A DNA stretch of 10,630 bases, from the NCBI GenBank assembly GCA_021820785.1, contig JAKADE010000064.1, positions 1-10,630 on the forward strand. The letters run 5' to 3'. Below the pieces are notes generated by a model. It made no database searches and was not told where the DNA came from. It saw only the letters and a list, made by a program, of their open reading frames with translations. Position 1 is the first letter of the stretch. The number at the start of each line of letters is the position of its first letter. Origin of the DNA: Pseudomonadota bacterium (GTDB lineage: Bacteria; Pseudomonadota; Gammaproteobacteria; Steroidobacterales; Steroidobacteraceae). Below, piece after piece: positions 1 through 7,888 of this stretch. The position numbers and the translations under genes are program-made.

Positions 1-1218
<1,218 letters not shown>

Positions 1219-1243
1219 GGCGATGGGGCTGTCCGGTCGCGCC

Positions 1244-1804
1244 TCAGGCGGCCTCCTGCCTCAGTTCCTCGATGGTCAGGTTGCGGTTGGTGTAGATACA
1301 GATGTCGGCGGCAATGCCGAGAGAGCGCTCGACGATGTCGCGCGCACCGAGTTCGGAGGAGTCCAGCAGCGCCCGCGCCGCGGAGAACGCGAACGGACCG
1401 CCGGAGCCGATCGCCGCGGCATCATGTTCCGGCTCGATGACGTCGCCGTTGCCGGAAATGATCAGCAGCTTGCCCGGGTCCCCGACCAGCAGCAGCGCCT
1501 CGAGACGGCGCAGATAGCGGTCGGCGCGCCAGTCTTTGGCAAGCTCGATGGCGGCGCGGGTGAGGTTGCCGTACTTCTCGAGCTTGCCCTCGAAGCGCTC
1601 GAACAGCGTGAACGCGTCGGCCGTGCCGCCGGCGAATCCGGCAATCACCTTGTCGTTGTACAGACGGCGCACCTTGCGGGCATTGCCCTTCATGACGGTA
1701 TTGCCCAGGGTCACCTGGCCGTCGCCGCCCAGGGCGACGACGCCGTTGCGGCGCACGCCGAGGATGGTCGTGCCGTGGGGATCGAACGTCTTAGAATCGC
1801 TCAT
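1244..1804 (-). CDS. hslV: HslV, threonine peptidase subunit of the HslVU protease
   Basis: Proteasome-beta-like N-terminal threonine peptidase, 186 residues, forming the proteolytic core that works with HslU in the cytoplasm. The start at 1804 gives [11 protein letters not shown] followed by [10 protein letters not shown]. Family knowledge places the catalytic nucleophile at the first Thr of TTI (Thr12), exposed when the 11-residue propeptide is removed. Lys44 (in ARKVRR) falls where Lys33 of the mature enzyme should be, and the GSGG motif at 133-136 carries the active-site Ser. Other family blocks are present ([29 protein letters not shown], the C-terminal IEEL). The frame stays open upstream into xerC, but that part is an out-of-frame reading of xerC and not HslV-like, so 1804 is the start. 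The gene follows xerC by 52 bp and precedes hslU by 25 bp. The propeptide is longer than the single Met of E. coli HslV. Confidence 0.97.
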   Translation of the reverse strand: MSDSKTFDPHGTTILGVRRNGVVALGGDGQVTLGNTVMKGNARKVRRLYNDKVIAGFAGGTADAFTLFERFEGKLEKYGNLTRAAIELAKDWRADRYLRRLEALLLVGDPGKLLIISGNGDVIEPEHDAAAIGSGGPFAFSAARALLDSSELGARDIVERSLGIAADICIYTNRNLTIEELRQEAA

Positions 1805-1829
1805 GACTCGGTCGGTATCGCCGGAGGAA

Positions 1830-1861
1830 AGATGGAGTCGGCTGCCGGCAGACCGGTCAGG
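1830..1861 (-). promoter_or_regulatory. Candidate heat-shock (sigma-32-like) promoter for hslVU
   Basis: On the minus strand CTCCATCT (1837-1830) matches the sigma-32 -10 consensus CCCCATNT at all but one specified base. CCTGACC (1861-1855) is a weak counterpart of the CTTGAAA -35, with 17 bp between them. Transcription would start about 15-20 nt before the hslV ATG at 1804. E. coli hslVU is a sigma-32 operon, which makes this position reasonable. The -35 match is poor and such matches arise by chance, so this is a weak call. Confidence 0.25.
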
Positions 1862-2810
1862 ACTTGCGCCGCGCCCGCGGATGCGCTGCATCGTAAATGC
1901 GGGCGAGGTGCTGGAAATCAAGGTGGGTGTAGATCTGCGTGGTGGCGATGTCGGCGTGTCCGAGCAGTTCCTGCACGCCGCGCAGCTCGGCGCCGGACTC
2001 CAGCAGATGCGAGGCGAAGGAATGGCGGAACAGGTGCGGGTGCACGTGCTGCGCCAGCCCCTGGCGGCGCGCCCAGAGCGCCACTCGTTTCTGGATCTCG
2101 CGCCGCCCGAGCCGCCGCCCGCCGCGCCCGACGAACAGCGCCGGTTCGGCACCGGTGGTCCAGGCCGCGCGCTGCTTCAGCCAACGCTCGAGTGCCTCGG
2201 CGGCGACACGTCCGAGCGGCACGGCGCGCTCCTTGCGGCCCTTGCCGAGCACGCGCACCGTGCGGTCCGGCAGGTCGACGTGCACCAGATCGAGCGCGGT
2301 CAGCTCCGCGAGGCGCAACCCCGAGGAGTACAGCAGCTCCATGATGGCCCGGTCACGGACCGCGAGCGGCGCCGTCTCGGTGATGGCGAGCAGCCGCGCC
2401 ATCTGGTCCGCATCGAGCGTCACGGGCAGCCGGCGCGCCGCCTTCGGCGCACGCACGCCCCGCGCCGGATTGGCGCGCAGGGCGCGCAGGTCCTGCCCGG
2501 CGGGCGGGGCAGTGCTGCCCTCGCGCTGCACCTGTGCCTCGCGCAGCAGGAAATCGTAAAAACTGCGCACCGCCGAGAGGTGCCGCTGGATGCTGCGCGG
2601 CGCCAGGCCGCCGGCGTGCAGCCGCGCGGCGAACGTGCGCACATGCGCCGCGTCGAGACCGGCCCAGTCCTCGAGCCCGTGGCGCGCGCAGTACGCGCTC
2701 AGCGCCTGCAGATCGCGCCGGTAGCTGCTCACCGTGTGCGGCGAGCAGCGCCGCTCCGTTGCGAGGTAGCGCTCGAACTGCTGCAGCCAGTGCAGGGCCG
2801 CTGGCGTCAT
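1857..2810 (-). CDS. xerC: XerC, tyrosine recombinase for chromosome dimer resolution
   Basis: Site-specific recombinase of 317 residues that acts with XerD at dif, under FtsK control, to resolve chromosome dimers. The N-terminal core-binding domain (about 1-92) is followed by a catalytic domain with the complete set of family residues: R166 (SSGLRLAEL), K190 (LGKGRKE), H259 and R262 (HPHLFRHSF), H285 (LLGHAD) and the nucleophile Y294 (TQIYTHLD). The ending [16 protein letters not shown] is typical of XerC rather than XerD or phage integrases. Compared with E. coli XerC (298 residues) there are about 17 extra residues at roughly 93-109 (containing [10 protein letters not shown]) in the interdomain linker. 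It lies 17 bp after the DUF484 gene and before hslVU, the usual gammaproteobacterial order. The ATG at 2810 gives a normal N-terminus; its Shine-Dalgarno is weak. Confidence 0.97.
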   Translation of the reverse strand: MTPAALHWLQQFERYLATERRCSPHTVSSYRRDLQALSAYCARHGLEDWAGLDAAHVRTFAARLHAGGLAPRSIQRHLSAVRSFYDFLLREAQVQREGSTAPPAGQDLRALRANPARGVRAPKAARRLPVTLDADQMARLLAITETAPLAVRDRAIMELLYSSGLRLAELTALDLVHVDLPDRTVRVLGKGRKERAVPLGRVAAEALERWLKQRAAWTTGAEPALFVGRGGRRLGRREIQKRVALWARRQGLAQHVHPHLFRHSFASHLLESGAELRGVQELLGHADIATTQIYTHLDFQHLARIYDAAHPRARRKS

Positions 2811-2827
2811 GGGCGCCCGGTCACGCC

Positions 2828-3538
2828 TCAGGCGCCGCGGCGCATCGTCAGGGCGTCGCCGATCAGATCGGCCATGCGGCCGAGGAACTCGGTACTCATG
2901 CCCGGGTGGAAGCGGTCGCGATCCGGACTGCCGAGGGCGAGCACTCCGAGCGGGGCGCTCTTCTCGGTGAGCGGCACCAGCGCGATCGATCCGATCTGTG
3001 CCGAGTCCGGGCCGAACAGCAGCTCGCGCTGCGAGTCGCGCGCCTGTCCGCAGCGCGGCTTGCCGGCCGCGAACAGGGTATCGAAGGACTTCAGACCCGG
3101 GTTGTCGCTCGCGACGGCGCGCACGAAGCGCTGCGGCACCAGATCGGGATACTCCCCGATCAGCAGCATCACGCTGTGGAACGCATCGAAGTCCTCGCGC
3201 AGGCTCGCCTCAATCCGCGCGACCGCGTCGGCGCGGGTCTGCGCCTGCAGCAGGCGGCGTGTGAAGCGGTGCAGCTTCTCCGCGATCGCATCGTTGCCGC
3301 GGGCCACAGCCACCAGTTCGGCGAGCTTGCCCTCGATCGCGGCATGTTTCTCGCGCATCACCTCGATCTGCCGCTCGACCAGCGAGATGGTCGATGTGCC
3401 GCGCGCGTGCGGCAGGCGCAGGCGCAGCAGCACCGCCTGGTGCCGCTCGAAGAAATCCGGGTTGTGCTGCAGGTATGCGCCGATGGACTCCTCGTCCATC
3501 TCGCCGGCGGCGATGCCGCGCGCTTCGCGTGTCGTCAT
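2828..3538 (-). CDS. DUF484 family protein (GAF-like; E. coli YigA counterpart)
   Basis: A 236-residue soluble protein with no signal peptide or membrane segment. It starts MTTREARGIAAGEMDEESIGAYLQ, continues with the family-typical NPDFFERHQAVLLRLRLPH, has a helical, probably coiled-coil stretch (SLVERQIEVMREKHAAIEGK), and a C-terminal half that looks like a GAF fold ending in EFLGRMADLIGDAL. Length and position between dapF and xerC match the DUF484 protein YigA of E. coli (about 235 residues). Its function is unknown; the constant linkage with dapF and xerC is the main clue. The frame opens further upstream to 3580, but only the ATG at 3538 has a proper AGGAG at the right distance, and the upstream extension would overlap dapF. 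The xerC start follows after 17 bp. Confidence 0.9.
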   Translation of the reverse strand: MTTREARGIAAGEMDEESIGAYLQHNPDFFERHQAVLLRLRLPHARGTSTISLVERQIEVMREKHAAIEGKLAELVAVARGNDAIAEKLHRFTRRLLQAQTRADAVARIEASLREDFDAFHSVMLLIGEYPDLVPQRFVRAVASDNPGLKSFDTLFAAGKPRCGQARDSQRELLFGPDSAQIGSIALVPLTEKSAPLGVLALGSPDRDRFHPGMSTEFLGRMADLIGDALTMRRGA

Positions 3539-3548
3539 GATATGGGAG

Positions 3549-3553
3549 CTCCT
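3549..3553 (-). promoter_or_regulatory. Ribosome binding site of the DUF484 gene, overlapping the dapF stop
   Basis: AGGAG lies 10 nt before the ATG at 3538 and shares bases with the dapF stop codon TAG (3554-3552). It fixes the DUF484 start at 3538 and suggests translational coupling with dapF. Confidence 0.75.
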
Positions 3554-4382
3554 ACAAATCGATGTGGCCCTGGAAGGCAAACTGCGCCGGGCCGCTCAGC
3601 CAGATCGGCTCTCCCGGTCCGCCCCAGCGCACCGCGAGTTCGCCGCCGCGCGCACTGACGCGCACCTCGGGGTCGAGCAGGCCCCAGCGGCGCCCGACGG
3701 CGACTGCGGCGCACGCGCCCGTGCCGCACGCGAGCGTCTCGCCGGCCCCGCGCTCGTAGACCCGCAGTCGCACATGCGTGCGGTCGCGGACCTCCAGGAA
3801 CCCGACGTTGACCCGGTTGGGAAAGCGTTGGTGCTGCTCGATGGCCGGCCCGAGACGGGCGACCGGGGCGGTCTCGGCCGACTCCACCGTCAGCACCGCG
3901 TGGGGGTTGCCGATCGACACCGCGCCGATCTGCACCGTTTCGCCGTCCACCTCCAGCGGATACCGATCGGCCTCGCGCGGTGCCTCGAACGGCAGCGCTG
4001 CCGGATCGAACCGCACCGGACCCATGTTCACCGAGACCTGTCCGCCGGGGTGGACTCGCGCTTCGATGCGCCCGGCAGGACTATCGAGCGTCAGTGCTCC
4101 GGAGCGGTCAGCACCGCGGGCCGCGAGCAGCGCGGCAATGCAGCGGGCACCGTTGCCGCATTGTTCGACTTCCCGGCCATCGGCGTTGAAGATGCGGTAG
4201 AACACATCGGTCGCGGCACGGCGCGGCGGCTCGAGCACGAGTGCCTGGTCGAAGCCGATGCCGGTATGGCGGTCGGCGAGGCTCCGCAGCTGTCCGGCGG
4301 CGAGCGGCGCTTGGCCGTCCGGCGCATCGAACACCGCAAAATCGTTGCCGAGCGCGTGCATCTTGGTGAACGCGATGCGCAT
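3552..4382 (-). CDS. dapF: DapF, diaminopimelate epimerase
   Basis: Converts LL-diaminopimelate to meso-diaminopimelate, the last dedicated step before lysine and the cross-linking residue of peptidoglycan; cofactor-independent, cytoplasmic. The 276 residues match the usual length (E. coli 274). It opens MRIAFTKMHALGNDF, the family N-terminus. The two catalytic cysteines are present: C75 in EQCGNGARC and C219 in ACGTGACAA. GIGFDQ, NADGREVEQ and SIGNPHAV are further family blocks. An alternative ATG lies 18 bp upstream at 4400 (MGYPRA); I chose 4382 because family members start at MxxxFxKMHG-like sequence. It follows the response regulator gene by 32 bp and its stop overlaps the ribosome binding site of the DUF484 gene. 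Confidence 0.97.
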   Translation of the reverse strand: MRIAFTKMHALGNDFAVFDAPDGQAPLAAGQLRSLADRHTGIGFDQALVLEPPRRAATDVFYRIFNADGREVEQCGNGARCIAALLAARGADRSGALTLDSPAGRIEARVHPGGQVSVNMGPVRFDPAALPFEAPREADRYPLEVDGETVQIGAVSIGNPHAVLTVESAETAPVARLGPAIEQHQRFPNRVNVGFLEVRDRTHVRLRVYERGAGETLACGTGACAAVAVGRRWGLLDPEVRVSARGGELAVRWGGPGEPIWLSGPAQFAFQGHIDL

Positions 4383-4414
4383 GGCGCGAGGATACCCCAA
4401 CTGCCCGACCGCGG

Positions 4415-5146
4415 TCAGATCCGGAAGCGCTCGAGCAGCTCGCCGGCGAGACGGCGGCTCACCGGCAACGGCGCCGCGAGGCCGGCGAGCCGCACGCTGT
4501 AGCGGCCGTCCTCGCTGCGCTCGATGCCCTCGAGGTGCGCGGCGTTGACGAGCGTATTGCGGTGGATGCGCACGAAACGCGCGCCGAGCTCCTCCTCCAG
4601 GGTGCGCAGTGATTCTTCGATCAGGTCCTCGCCGCCGGCATGGCGCACAGTGGTGTACTTCTGGTCGGCCTGGAAGTACAGGATCTGCTCGAGCGGTATC
4701 AGCCGCAGTTGCTCACGCCGGCGCACCGCGATGTGGGTGCGGCCGGCGGCGCCGGCGGCCGCCGCCAGGCGTTGCAGCTGTGCACGCGTCAGACGCCCCG
4801 CCTGCTCGAGCGCGGCGGCGAGTTTGTCTTTGCGCACCGGCTTCAGCAGGTAGCCCGCCGCCCGGGTCTCGAATGCGTTGAGGGCATACTGGTCGTACGC
4901 GGTGGTGAAGATGACCGCAGGCGGCTCGCCGAGCCGGCTCAGATGCCGGGCGGTTTCCAGGCCGTCCATGCCGGGCATGCGCACATCGAGCAGCACCACA
5001 TCCGGCGCCAGCCGCACGGCCTGCTCGAGCGCCTCCGGCCCGCTCGTCGCCTCGCCGATCAGCTCGGCACCGCCGATCTCCGCGAGCAGCTGGCCGAGGC
5101 GCGCACGCGCCGGCGCTTCATCATCGACGATCAGCACGCGCAGCAT
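4415..5146 (-). CDS. algR: LytTR-family response regulator (AlgR-like)
   Basis: DNA-binding response regulator of 243 residues; receiver followed by a LytTR domain. The receiver (about 1-120) has the acidic pocket D8-D9, phosphoacceptor D54 in LLDVRMPGMDG, T82 and K102-P103 (LLKPV). The LytTR domain (about 137-243) contains LIPLEQILYFQADQKYTTVR and RFVRIHRNTLVN, and ends with the PVSRRLAGELLERF helix. Sequence layout is very close to Pseudomonas AlgR (248 residues), which controls alginate, type IV pili and virulence; the targets here cannot be read from the window. A longer open frame runs upstream to 6034, but that part is an out-of-frame reading of the kinase gene. The start at 5146 has GAGGA (5159-5155) eight nt upstream, overlapping the kinase stop codon, so the pair is probably translationally coupled. 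Confidence 0.93.
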   Translation of the reverse strand: MLRVLIVDDEAPARARLGQLLAEIGGAELIGEATSGPEALEQAVRLAPDVVLLDVRMPGMDGLETARHLSRLGEPPAVIFTTAYDQYALNAFETRAAGYLLKPVRKDKLAAALEQAGRLTRAQLQRLAAAAGAAGRTHIAVRRREQLRLIPLEQILYFQADQKYTTVRHAGGEDLIEESLRTLEEELGARFVRIHRNTLVNAAHLEGIERSEDGRYSVRLAGLAAPLPVSRRLAGELLERFRI

Positions 5147-5157
5147 GGCCCCGATCC

Positions 5158-6243
5158 TCAGACCGTCCCCGCGGCTGCGGCGACGTACGGGAAACGCAGC
5201 GTCACGATGTATTCCTCGCCGAATGCGCCGGCCTTTACCAGGGCCCGCGTGCCATACAGCAGCAGCAGCCGCTCGCGGATGTTCTCCAGCGCCAGATGGT
5301 TGCCCTGACGCGTTCCGGGAGGCGCGCCGAGCGGGTTGCGCACCACGACCGAAATCAACTCCCCGGAGCGCTCTCCACGGATGTGTACCGCACCGCCGGC
5401 GGTGCGCGGCTCGATACCGTGGTAGATCGCATTCTCCAGCAACGGCTGCAGCAGCAGACCGGGTACGCGCGCGTCGCCGGGCAACGCCTCGACCTCCCAG
5501 ATGACCTCGAGCCGCGTGCCGAGCCGCAGCTGCTCGATGCGCTGGTAGGTGCGCGCGATTTCCAACTCGTCGGCGAGCGTGATGGTCTGACGCGGATCGG
5601 CGAGGGAGGCGCGGAACAGGTCGGCGAGGTCCTGCACCGCCTGCTCGGCCTGCGGCGGCGAGGAGCGGGTCAGCGCCGCGATCGTGTTCATGCTGTTGAA
5701 GAGGAAATGCGGACGGATGCGGGCCTGCAGCGCATGGACACGCGCCGCGGCACGCAGCTCGATGTTGCGCCGCCATTGGTCCGTGACGTAGAAGTAGCGC
5801 AGCGCAACGGCGGCGATCACGAAGCCGATCGCCGTGTTGCGCAGCACGAACGGGGCGATGCGGTGCGGGAAGAGCGCAGCGGCGCCCGCGAGCAGCCGGC
5901 TGTGCCCGAGTACGCCGACCCCGAAGGAGATCCCGGCCACCGTCGCGGTGAGCAGCACCAGCACCGCGCCGGAGCCGCGGGCAGCGCCGAGGCGCGCCAG
6001 GACCGGCCGCAGCGCACACAGCAGCGCGGCACACACCAGCCCGACCCAGAGCAGAAACAGGGAACTGCGCGCGAGCTCGGACCAGAAGTCGGCCGAGCCG
6101 CTGCGTGCAATGGACAGGACGATGGCGGTGAGCTCCACGATCACCACGACGGCGACCGCGGCGCGCGAGGCGCAGAAGTTCGGCAGATAAAAGGAGTCGC
6201 CGGCGCCGCGGAACGTGCCGTCCGAGAGCGCGTGCTGCGTCAT
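5158..6243 (-). CDS. algZ: Membrane sensor histidine kinase, AlgZ/FimS (LytS-type)
   Basis: Inner-membrane sensor kinase, partner of the adjacent LytTR regulator. With the ATG at 6243 it has 361 residues. It starts with a short cytoplasmic segment carrying DSFYLPNFCASR, which I recognise from AlgZ/FimS proteins. Four hydrophobic segments follow (about 28-46, 61-78, 92-113, 131-152). The His-kinase box RIRPHFLFNSMNTIAAL puts the phospho-acceptor at H179. The N-box is LLQPLLENAIYHG (N271), and a C-terminal block HLALENIRERLLLLYG stands where the G-box lies. The DxGxG aspartate motif is not recognisable (VVRNPLGAPP stands there), a degeneracy also seen in AlgZ/FimS. Other in-frame starts are GTG at 6270 and TTG at 6288; neither has a well-placed Shine-Dalgarno, so the exact start is uncertain. 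The regulator gene follows after 11 bp. Confidence 0.9.
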   Translation of the reverse strand: MTQHALSDGTFRGAGDSFYLPNFCASRAAVAVVVIVELTAIVLSIARSGSADFWSELARSSLFLLWVGLVCAALLCALRPVLARLGAARGSGAVLVLLTATVAGISFGVGVLGHSRLLAGAAALFPHRIAPFVLRNTAIGFVIAAVALRYFYVTDQWRRNIELRAAARVHALQARIRPHFLFNSMNTIAALTRSSPPQAEQAVQDLADLFRASLADPRQTITLADELEIARTYQRIEQLRLGTRLEVIWEVEALPGDARVPGLLLQPLLENAIYHGIEPRTAGGAVHIRGERSGELISVVVRNPLGAPPGTRQGNHLALENIRERLLLLYGTRALVKAGAFGEEYIVTLRFPYVAAAAGTV

Positions 6244-6276
6244 GCTGTCGGATCGAACCTGGGCGGTCACGGCCTC

Positions 6277-6306
6277 ATTATGCCTCAAGCGCCGCGGTCG
6301 CGACCG
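6277..6306 (-). promoter_or_regulatory. Possible promoter/operator before the sensor kinase gene
   Basis: The 69-bp gap between mmsA and the kinase ATG holds a perfect 12-bp palindrome, CGGTCGCGACCG (6295-6306), and 12 bp further downstream an AT-rich CATAAT (6282-6277) like a -10 box. No -35 match is visible at the right distance (GGTCGC there). A start point near 6270 would leave a short leader before the ATG at 6243 and would exclude the TTG start at 6288. Weak evidence. Confidence 0.2.
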
Positions 6307-6312
6307 GGCCGC

Positions 6313-7824
6313 TCAGCTCGAGGACGGCAGGTCGAACTCGGCGCCCCCGCCGGCGCGCGGCCAGCGCTGCATGACCGACTTCTGACGGGTGTAGAAGCGC
6401 ACGCCTTCGGCGCCATAGACATGCATGTCGCCAAACAGACTGTTCTTCCAGCCGCCGAAGCCGTGCCAGGCCATGGGCACCGGGATGGGCACGTTGATGC
6501 CGACCATGCCGACCTCGATGCGGCGGGCGAACTCGCGCGCCGCAGCCCCGCTGCGCGTATAGCAGGCGACCCCGTTGGCGAGCGGGTGCGCATTGACGAG
6601 GGCGATCGCTTCGTCGAGATCCGCGGCGCGCACGCAGCACAGCACCGGCCCGAAGATCTCCTCCTGGTACAGGCGCATGTGGGGCTGGACGCGGTCGAAG
6701 AGCGTGCCGCCGAGGAAATAGCCCTGTTCGCGGCCCGGCACCCGCAGGGTCCGGCCGTCGACCAGGAGCTGTGCCCCTTCGCGCACGCCTGCGTCGATGG
6801 CGCCGCGAATGCGCTCGAGCGCAGCACGGGTGATGACCGGCCCCATGTCGACCCCCTCGTCCATGCCGGCGCCGACCCGCAGGGCGCGGGTGCGCTCGGC
6901 GAGCCGCTCGAGGAGGGCATCGGCCGACGCGCCGACGAGGACCGCGACGCTGATCGCCATGCATCGCTCGCCGGCCGAGCCGAATGCGGCCCCGATCAGC
7001 CCCTCGACGGCGAGCTCGAGATCCGCATCCGGCAGCACCACCAGGTGGTTCTTCGCGCCCCCGAGTGCCTGGACGCGCTTGCCGAGCGCCGCGCCGCGCG
7101 CATACAGCTGGCGTGCCACGGGCGTGGAGCCGACGAAACTCACGGCCTGGACGGCCGGATGCTCGAGCAGCGCCTGTGCAGTCTGTCCGTCGCCCTGCAC
7201 GACGTTCAGCAGCCCCCCGGGCAGGCCGGCCTCGGCGAGCAGTTCCGCCATCCGCAGCGCCGCCGACGGATCCCGCTCGCTCGGCTTGAGCACGAAGGCA
7301 TTGCCGGCCGCGAGCGCGAGCGGAAACATCCAACACGGCACCATGCACGGGAAGTTGAACGGCGTGATGCCGGCCACCACGCCGAGCGGCTGGCGCAGCG
7401 TCCAGTTGTCGATGCCGGTTGCAACCTGTTCGGTGTACTCGCCCTTCAGCAGCTGTGCGATGCCGCAGGCAAACTCGACCACCTCGATGCCGCGCATCAC
7501 CTCGCCCCGGGCATCGGAGAGCACCTTGCCGTGCTCCTCGGTGATCAGGCGCGCCAGCGCGTCGCGATGCGCGTAGAGCAGAGCGAGAAAGCGGTTCAGC
7601 ACCCGGGCACGGCGCACCGGCGGGGTCTCGGCCCAGGCGGGCGCCGCAGCCGCCGCGGCCTGCACTGCGACATCGACGAGCCGGGCATCGGCGAGCGGCA
7701 CGTGGCGGATGCACTCGCCGGTGGCCGGATTGAAAACCGGTCCGAAGCGCTCGCCGTCCTCGCGAACGCCCGCGCCGATCCAATGACCGACGCGCGGTCC
7801 GCCCGGATGTTGTGCAGCATGCAT
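6313..7824 (-). CDS. mmsA: MmsA, CoA-acylating (methyl)malonate-semialdehyde dehydrogenase
   Basis: Aldehyde dehydrogenase superfamily protein of 503 residues that oxidises methylmalonate semialdehyde (or malonate semialdehyde) with NAD+ and CoA to propionyl-CoA (or acetyl-CoA), a step of valine, beta-alanine or inositol catabolism. Seen: [19 protein letters not shown] at 152-170 with N157 of the oxyanion hole, K180 (FVLKPSERD), GSTPVAR at 232, catalytic C288 in GSAGERCMA, and [16 protein letters not shown] at 253-260 replaces the ELGG motif: the general-base Glu of hydrolytic ALDHs is Ala253, as expected of the CoA-dependent MmsA branch. The ATG at 7824 has a strong GGGAGGG eight nt upstream. 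No mmsB or other catabolic gene is adjacent; neighbours are argH (62 bp away) and the AlgZ-type kinase. Substrate choice among semialdehydes cannot be decided from sequence. Confidence 0.93.
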   Translation of the reverse strand: MHAAQHPGGPRVGHWIGAGVREDGERFGPVFNPATGECIRHVPLADARLVDVAVQAAAAAAPAWAETPPVRRARVLNRFLALLYAHRDALARLITEEHGKVLSDARGEVMRGIEVVEFACGIAQLLKGEYTEQVATGIDNWTLRQPLGVVAGITPFNFPCMVPCWMFPLALAAGNAFVLKPSERDPSAALRMAELLAEAGLPGGLLNVVQGDGQTAQALLEHPAVQAVSFVGSTPVARQLYARGAALGKRVQALGGAKNHLVVLPDADLELAVEGLIGAAFGSAGERCMAISVAVLVGASADALLERLAERTRALRVGAGMDEGVDMGPVITRAALERIRGAIDAGVREGAQLLVDGRTLRVPGREQGYFLGGTLFDRVQPHMRLYQEEIFGPVLCCVRAADLDEAIALVNAHPLANGVACYTRSGAAAREFARRIEVGMVGINVPIPVPMAWHGFGGWKNSLFGDMHVYGAEGVRFYTRQKSVMQRWPRAGGGAEFDLPSSS

Positions 7825-7832
7825 CGGTCTGG

Positions 7833-7839
7833 CCCTCCC
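7833..7839 (-). promoter_or_regulatory. Strong ribosome binding site of mmsA
   Basis: GGGAGGG lies eight nt before the ATG at 7824 and settles the mmsA start. It suggests efficient translation independent of argH, which ends 62 bp earlier. Confidence 0.7.
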
Positions 7840-7860
7840 CTGCTGATGCCCTGTGCCGGT

Positions 7861-7888
7861 GAACCCCGCACCCCCGGGAGCCGGGTTC
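7861..7888 (-). repeat. Hairpin overlapping the argH stop codon
   Basis: GAACCC (7888-7883, minus strand) pairs perfectly with GGGTTC (7866-7861); after one mismatch two further G-C pairs extend the stem, and after another mismatch two more. The stem takes in two bases of the argH TGA. No T-run follows (the next bases are ACCGGCACAGGG), so it is not a standard intrinsic terminator. It could be an mRNA 3'-end or processing structure separating argH from mmsA. The base pairing is seen; the role is inference. Confidence 0.4.

Noticed and set aside
1821..1834. GGAGGAAAG followed by ATG on the plus strand, like a strong translation start
   Set aside because: The frame that follows (to 2344) is antisense to xerC, with Arg/Ala-rich shadow composition and no promoter; coincidence is the simplest reading.
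1244..2152. HslV with a 116-residue N-terminal extension
   Set aside because: The extension is an out-of-frame reading of xerC. HslV needs its Thr near the N-terminus, and ATG 1804 provides this.
1857..2810. Tyrosine recombinase as a sign of a mobile element or integron
   Set aside because: The C-terminal sequence, length and position between DUF484 and hslV identify housekeeping XerC; no attachment site, direct repeats or cargo genes are visible.
1536..4502. A 988-residue open frame on the plus strand
   Set aside because: It lies opposite hslV, xerC, DUF484 and dapF, all with clear family motifs. Its translation is Arg/Ala/His-rich with no recognisable domain, typical of antisense frames in high-GC DNA.
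4415..6034. Possible fusion of a long N-terminal region to the LytTR regulator (539 residues)
   Set aside because: The extra upstream part is an out-of-frame reading of the kinase gene. The receiver domain starts normally at 5146 with its own ribosome binding site.
6278..7783. A 501-residue open frame on the minus strand overlapping mmsA
   Set aside because: It reads mmsA in the wrong frame, giving an Arg/Gly-rich product without motifs, while the frame ending at 6313 gives a complete aldehyde dehydrogenase.
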